From positions 1-12,945 of the forward strand of contig CAYYDH010000015.1 in the NCBI GenBank assembly GCA_964470615.1: a stretch of DNA of 12,945 nt, read 5' to 3'. The DNA is from CAYYDH01 sp964470615. Its GTDB lineage: Bacteria; Patescibacteriota; Minisyncoccia; Minisyncoccales; GWA2-38-27. This document shows positions 11,172 through 12,945 of the stretch, in pieces. A program made the position numbers and the translations under genes. Each line of letters opens with the position of its first letter. The first letter of the stretch is position 1. The notes under the pieces are model-generated. The model was not told where the DNA came from, ran no database searches, and saw nothing but the letters and a program-made list of their open reading frames with translations.

Positions 11172-12602
11172 TCAAAATCCCCTATTTTGTTGCTTTACCG
11201 CCCTTATTCCGGTGAATCTCTCAAACCTCGCTAATATCACTTCCGCGTATAACGGCGACAATTCAATCACCCGGCACTTCCTTTTCATAATTTCAGATGC
11301 GATTATCGTACTTCCCGATCCGCCGAACGGTTCCATCACAATACCGTTTCTCGGACTTAATATCTTTACATAAGGCACAAGCACCGGAATTGGCTTAGTT
11401 CCAAAAATTAAATTCTGACCCGACTGCGAAGCTGAATCTGTTGCGTGCGTTACATGATCTCCCATCACCCAAAACTTTGTGCCCTTATCTTTATTCCAAT
11501 CCGGCTTTCCTTGTTTTGCGTAAAGTGATATCTCATAAGTGTAGATTAATTTTTGTGCTTTGTTTTCCAGATATTCTTGAAAGCCGTCCTCATCTATTTC
11601 ATTCAGCGTTGCATCGCCGACACTTGCTACGGGTGCCACATCAAACCGATTAAAGAATTTGTACTTTGCTGAAAATCCCTGCGTTCTGTTTGGCGTGTGC
11701 CAGATGACCATATTTTGTATTGCCCAATATTTTTCAATGGCCTGCCAAAGGTCGGGAGTGTTTCTCCAATTCTCAAACACCATAACGTTTGATCCTTTCT
11801 CGCTTTTGAACTGGTTTGCAATTGAAAGCCATTCGTCAAATTCCGGAACGCCACCATGCTGTTCAACGCCTTCGTATTTTCGATTGCCTTTATATCCGAA
11901 CCCTTTACCCTTGCTGTCTGTTTCGCCAACACTTTCGTATTCCCTTTCAGCTTTAATTTTCCAGCCATCTTTTGTTTTAACTTTTCTAACTCTCTTTTTA
12001 CAATACGCTAATCTGTACGGCGGATCTGTAAACATAAAATCAAACTTCTCCGGGCCCAACAATCTTTTCCATGCTTTCGGATCTGTCGCATTGCCAACGA
12101 TTAGTTTATGTTCGCCTAACTGCCATAAATCTCCAGGCTTTACGCCACGTGGATGTTGTATCGCTTTTTCCGTTTCTTTCGCCAGGTCAAAGTCATCTGC
12201 TTTTTCTAATCCAAAAATGTTGTCTAATTCATTCTCATCAAAACCGAATTCTTTTAATAAATCCTCGTCAAAATTAGCCAGCTCGTCAAAGTTCCACTCA
12301 CCAGTGTTTTTATTGCTACGGAGATTGTATTCTTTAAATTCTGCCTCGGTAAGTTTGCGATTTGGAACTCTAACGTCTATCTCCTCATCGCCACGGCCTA
12401 ACATCAACATAATCTTTAACCTTTGATGGCCTGCAATAATTTTGTTGTTTGTGTCTATCGCCGGAATCTCAACCAAATTAAATTTAGCCAAGCTCTTTTT
12501 TAAATCCTCTGCCTGTTTGTCTGTCATTATCCTCGGGTTGCCCTCAAAAGGCACGAGGTCTTTTGCTTTTCTTTTTTCTGTATGCCAAATAATTTTTTTC
12601 AT
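11172..12602 (-). CDS. ParB-like / DNA methyltransferase fusion
   Basis: This is a 476-residue two-domain protein. Residues 1-100 are a ParB/Sulfiredoxin-type domain (LVPFEGNPRIM, then IIAGHQRLKIMLMLG at 55-69 with the GHQR motif). Residues about 155-476 are an amino-methyltransferase: GDLWQLGEHKLIVGNATD, catalytic DPPY (193-196), and later the S-adenosylmethionine loop MEPFGGSGSTIIASE (423-437). DPPY precedes FGGSG, so it is beta-class and makes N6-methyladenine or N4-methylcytosine. An insert of about 130 residues, rich in Lys, Gly and aromatics, lies between them and should contain the target recognition region. Such fusions are common in prophages and plasmids beside terminase genes, and often stand alone without a restriction partner, protecting element DNA from host restriction. 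ATG 12602 has no clear ribosome binding site. Confidence 0.92.
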   Translation of the reverse strand: MKKIIWHTEKRKAKDLVPFEGNPRIMTDKQAEDLKKSLAKFNLVEIPAIDTNNKIIAGHQRLKIMLMLGRGDEEIDVRVPNRKLTEAEFKEYNLRSNKNTGEWNFDELANFDEDLLKEFGFDENELDNIFGLEKADDFDLAKETEKAIQHPRGVKPGDLWQLGEHKLIVGNATDPKAWKRLLGPEKFDFMFTDPPYRLAYCKKRVRKVKTKDGWKIKAEREYESVGETDSKGKGFGYKGNRKYEGVEQHGGVPEFDEWLSIANQFKSEKGSNVMVFENWRNTPDLWQAIEKYWAIQNMVIWHTPNRTQGFSAKYKFFNRFDVAPVASVGDATLNEIDEDGFQEYLENKAQKLIYTYEISLYAKQGKPDWNKDKGTKFWVMGDHVTHATDSASQSGQNLIFGTKPIPVLVPYVKILSPRNGIVMEPFGGSGSTIIASEIMKRKCRVIELSPLYAEVILARFERFTGIRAVKQQNRGF

Positions 12603-12638
12603 ATATTTTTATTCTTTTTTTGCTATTAATCTTGTGAG

Positions 12639-12752
12639 AGTTAAAACCAAGGCAGCGACAAATCCCGCGGCCCAGATATAGTCAACAACCCAGCCCAAGC
12701 AATAGAAAAAAGCAAAGAAAGCGTTTGTTAATATTTCGTTTGTTGTAATCAT
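12639..12752 (-). CDS. small membrane protein, possibly frameshifted
   Basis: ATG 12752 overlaps the stop of the upstream gene as ATGA and opens a 37-residue frame (MITTNEILTNAFFAFFYCLG, then WVVDYIWAAGFLSLPWF) containing one hydrophobic helix. Just after an A5 run on the plus strand (12658-12662), another frame reads FVAALVLTLTRLIAKKE with a stop at 12607-12609, a natural-looking transmembrane helix with a basic end but no start codon. One more A in the run would join both parts into a ~48-residue protein ending 5 nt before the methyltransferase start. It may be a damaged gene, a sequencing indel, or a frameshifted product. It is plausibly holin-like, but I cannot assign a function. Confidence 0.5.
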
Positions 12753-12907
12753 AAGTCTGTTGGTCTTGAAGGATAGTCTTTTCTGCGGAACCAGAAAATT
12801 AACGCGTCATCAATGCCGGTTAGCAATACGAAAAGCATATAAAAGACGAACGGGTAGAAAAATATCATTCCTAAAAATTCGCTTACACTGGAATCAATAA
12901 ATGTCAT
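12749..12907 (-). CDS. small membrane protein near the right edge
   Basis: From ATG 12907 (MTFIDSSVSEF) this is 52 residues. The frame stays open to the window edge with a TTG at 12943, so the gene may begin further right. Residues about 11-31 (FLGMIFFYPFVFYMLFVLL) form one strong transmembrane helix, followed by GIDDALIFWFRRKDYPSR, a second short hydrophobic patch and a basic cytoplasmic-type tail. It overlaps the next small gene by 4 nt, indicating an operon with the methyltransferase and DUF5681 genes. Function unknown; small membrane proteins at this place in phage-like operons are often lysis or morphogenesis proteins. Confidence 0.5.
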   Translation of the reverse strand: MTFIDSSVSEFLGMIFFYPFVFYMLFVLLTGIDDALIFWFRRKDYPSRPTDL

Positions 12908-12945
12908 AGCTTTTGATCTGAGTCCTGCTTTGCAAAATTCCAAAG

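Noticed and set aside
11659..12426. 255-residue plus-strand frame opposite the ParB-methyltransferase gene
   Set aside because: It is antisense to a gene with clear motifs, Ser/Phe/Leu-rich as shadows usually are, and lacks a ribosome binding site.
1..12945. tRNA, rRNA, tmRNA or RNase P RNA genes, insertion-sequence ends, CRISPR arrays
   Set aside because: I looked for the usual landmarks on both strands and saw none. The gap fragment region at first looked tRNA-like (GTTCG runs) but is explained by coding sequence.

Overview
ORGANISM. The window is AT-rich (roughly 37-40% G+C by eye), uses UGA as a normal stop, and many genes lack a Shine-Dalgarno sequence. The 218-residue protein at 1418-2074 resembles hypothetical proteins I associate with Candidatus Patescibacteria (Parcubacteria-like CPR bacteria). 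That placement is an inference, not a demonstrated assignment.

LAYOUT. Every convincing gene lies on the minus strand, so transcription runs from high to low coordinates. (1) 1-410 looks like host chromosome: a candidate small RNA unit on the plus strand (promoter 101-128, terminator 303-337), ending against an orphan C-terminal fragment of a glyceraldehyde-3-phosphate dehydrogenase gene (336-410). (2) From about 411 rightwards the DNA reads as an integrated mobile element. A 3' gene fragment left at a junction, with a tyrosine recombinase 2 kb away, is the usual footprint of integration into the 3' end of a gene. (3) 547-2299 is an accessory unit: consensus promoter, structured leader, a hypothetical protein and a HEXXH zincin-like protein. 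(4) 2306-3583 holds the tyrosine recombinase. It is preceded by two promoters and a roughly 230-nt structured leader that ends in an intrinsic terminator touching its start codon. (5) 3663-10716 is a compact defence island. In transcription order it encodes a LexA-like self-cleaving repressor with its own promoter and dyad operator, an HNH-SAVED effector (Cap5 type), a CD-NTase, an E2-like protein with a SEC-C-like tail, a C5-cytosine methyltransferase with an M.HhaI-like target recognition domain, a HinP1I-like restriction enzyme, and a 497-residue protein with a C-terminal PD-(D/E)XK nuclease domain. (6) A strong terminator (10732-10773) separates the island from a phage- or plasmid-like set: a DUF5681-like protein, a ParB-methyltransferase fusion and two small membrane proteins running off the right edge.

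HOW IT WORKS TOGETHER. The three central genes form a short type II CBASS: the CD-NTase makes a cyclic nucleotide, the HNH-SAVED nuclease is activated by it, and the E2-like protein primes the CD-NTase. The methyltransferase and nuclease form a type II restriction-modification pair that should recognise GCGC. GCGC is absent from 2806 to 9756 by my reading. A LexA-type regulator heading the run suggests that DNA damage or another stress releases the whole island. The combination of a GAPDH-integrated element, LexA-controlled CBASS, HinP1I-type restriction and an extra nuclease is the most notable thing here. Each component is a known family or fold, but I do not know of this arrangement being described.
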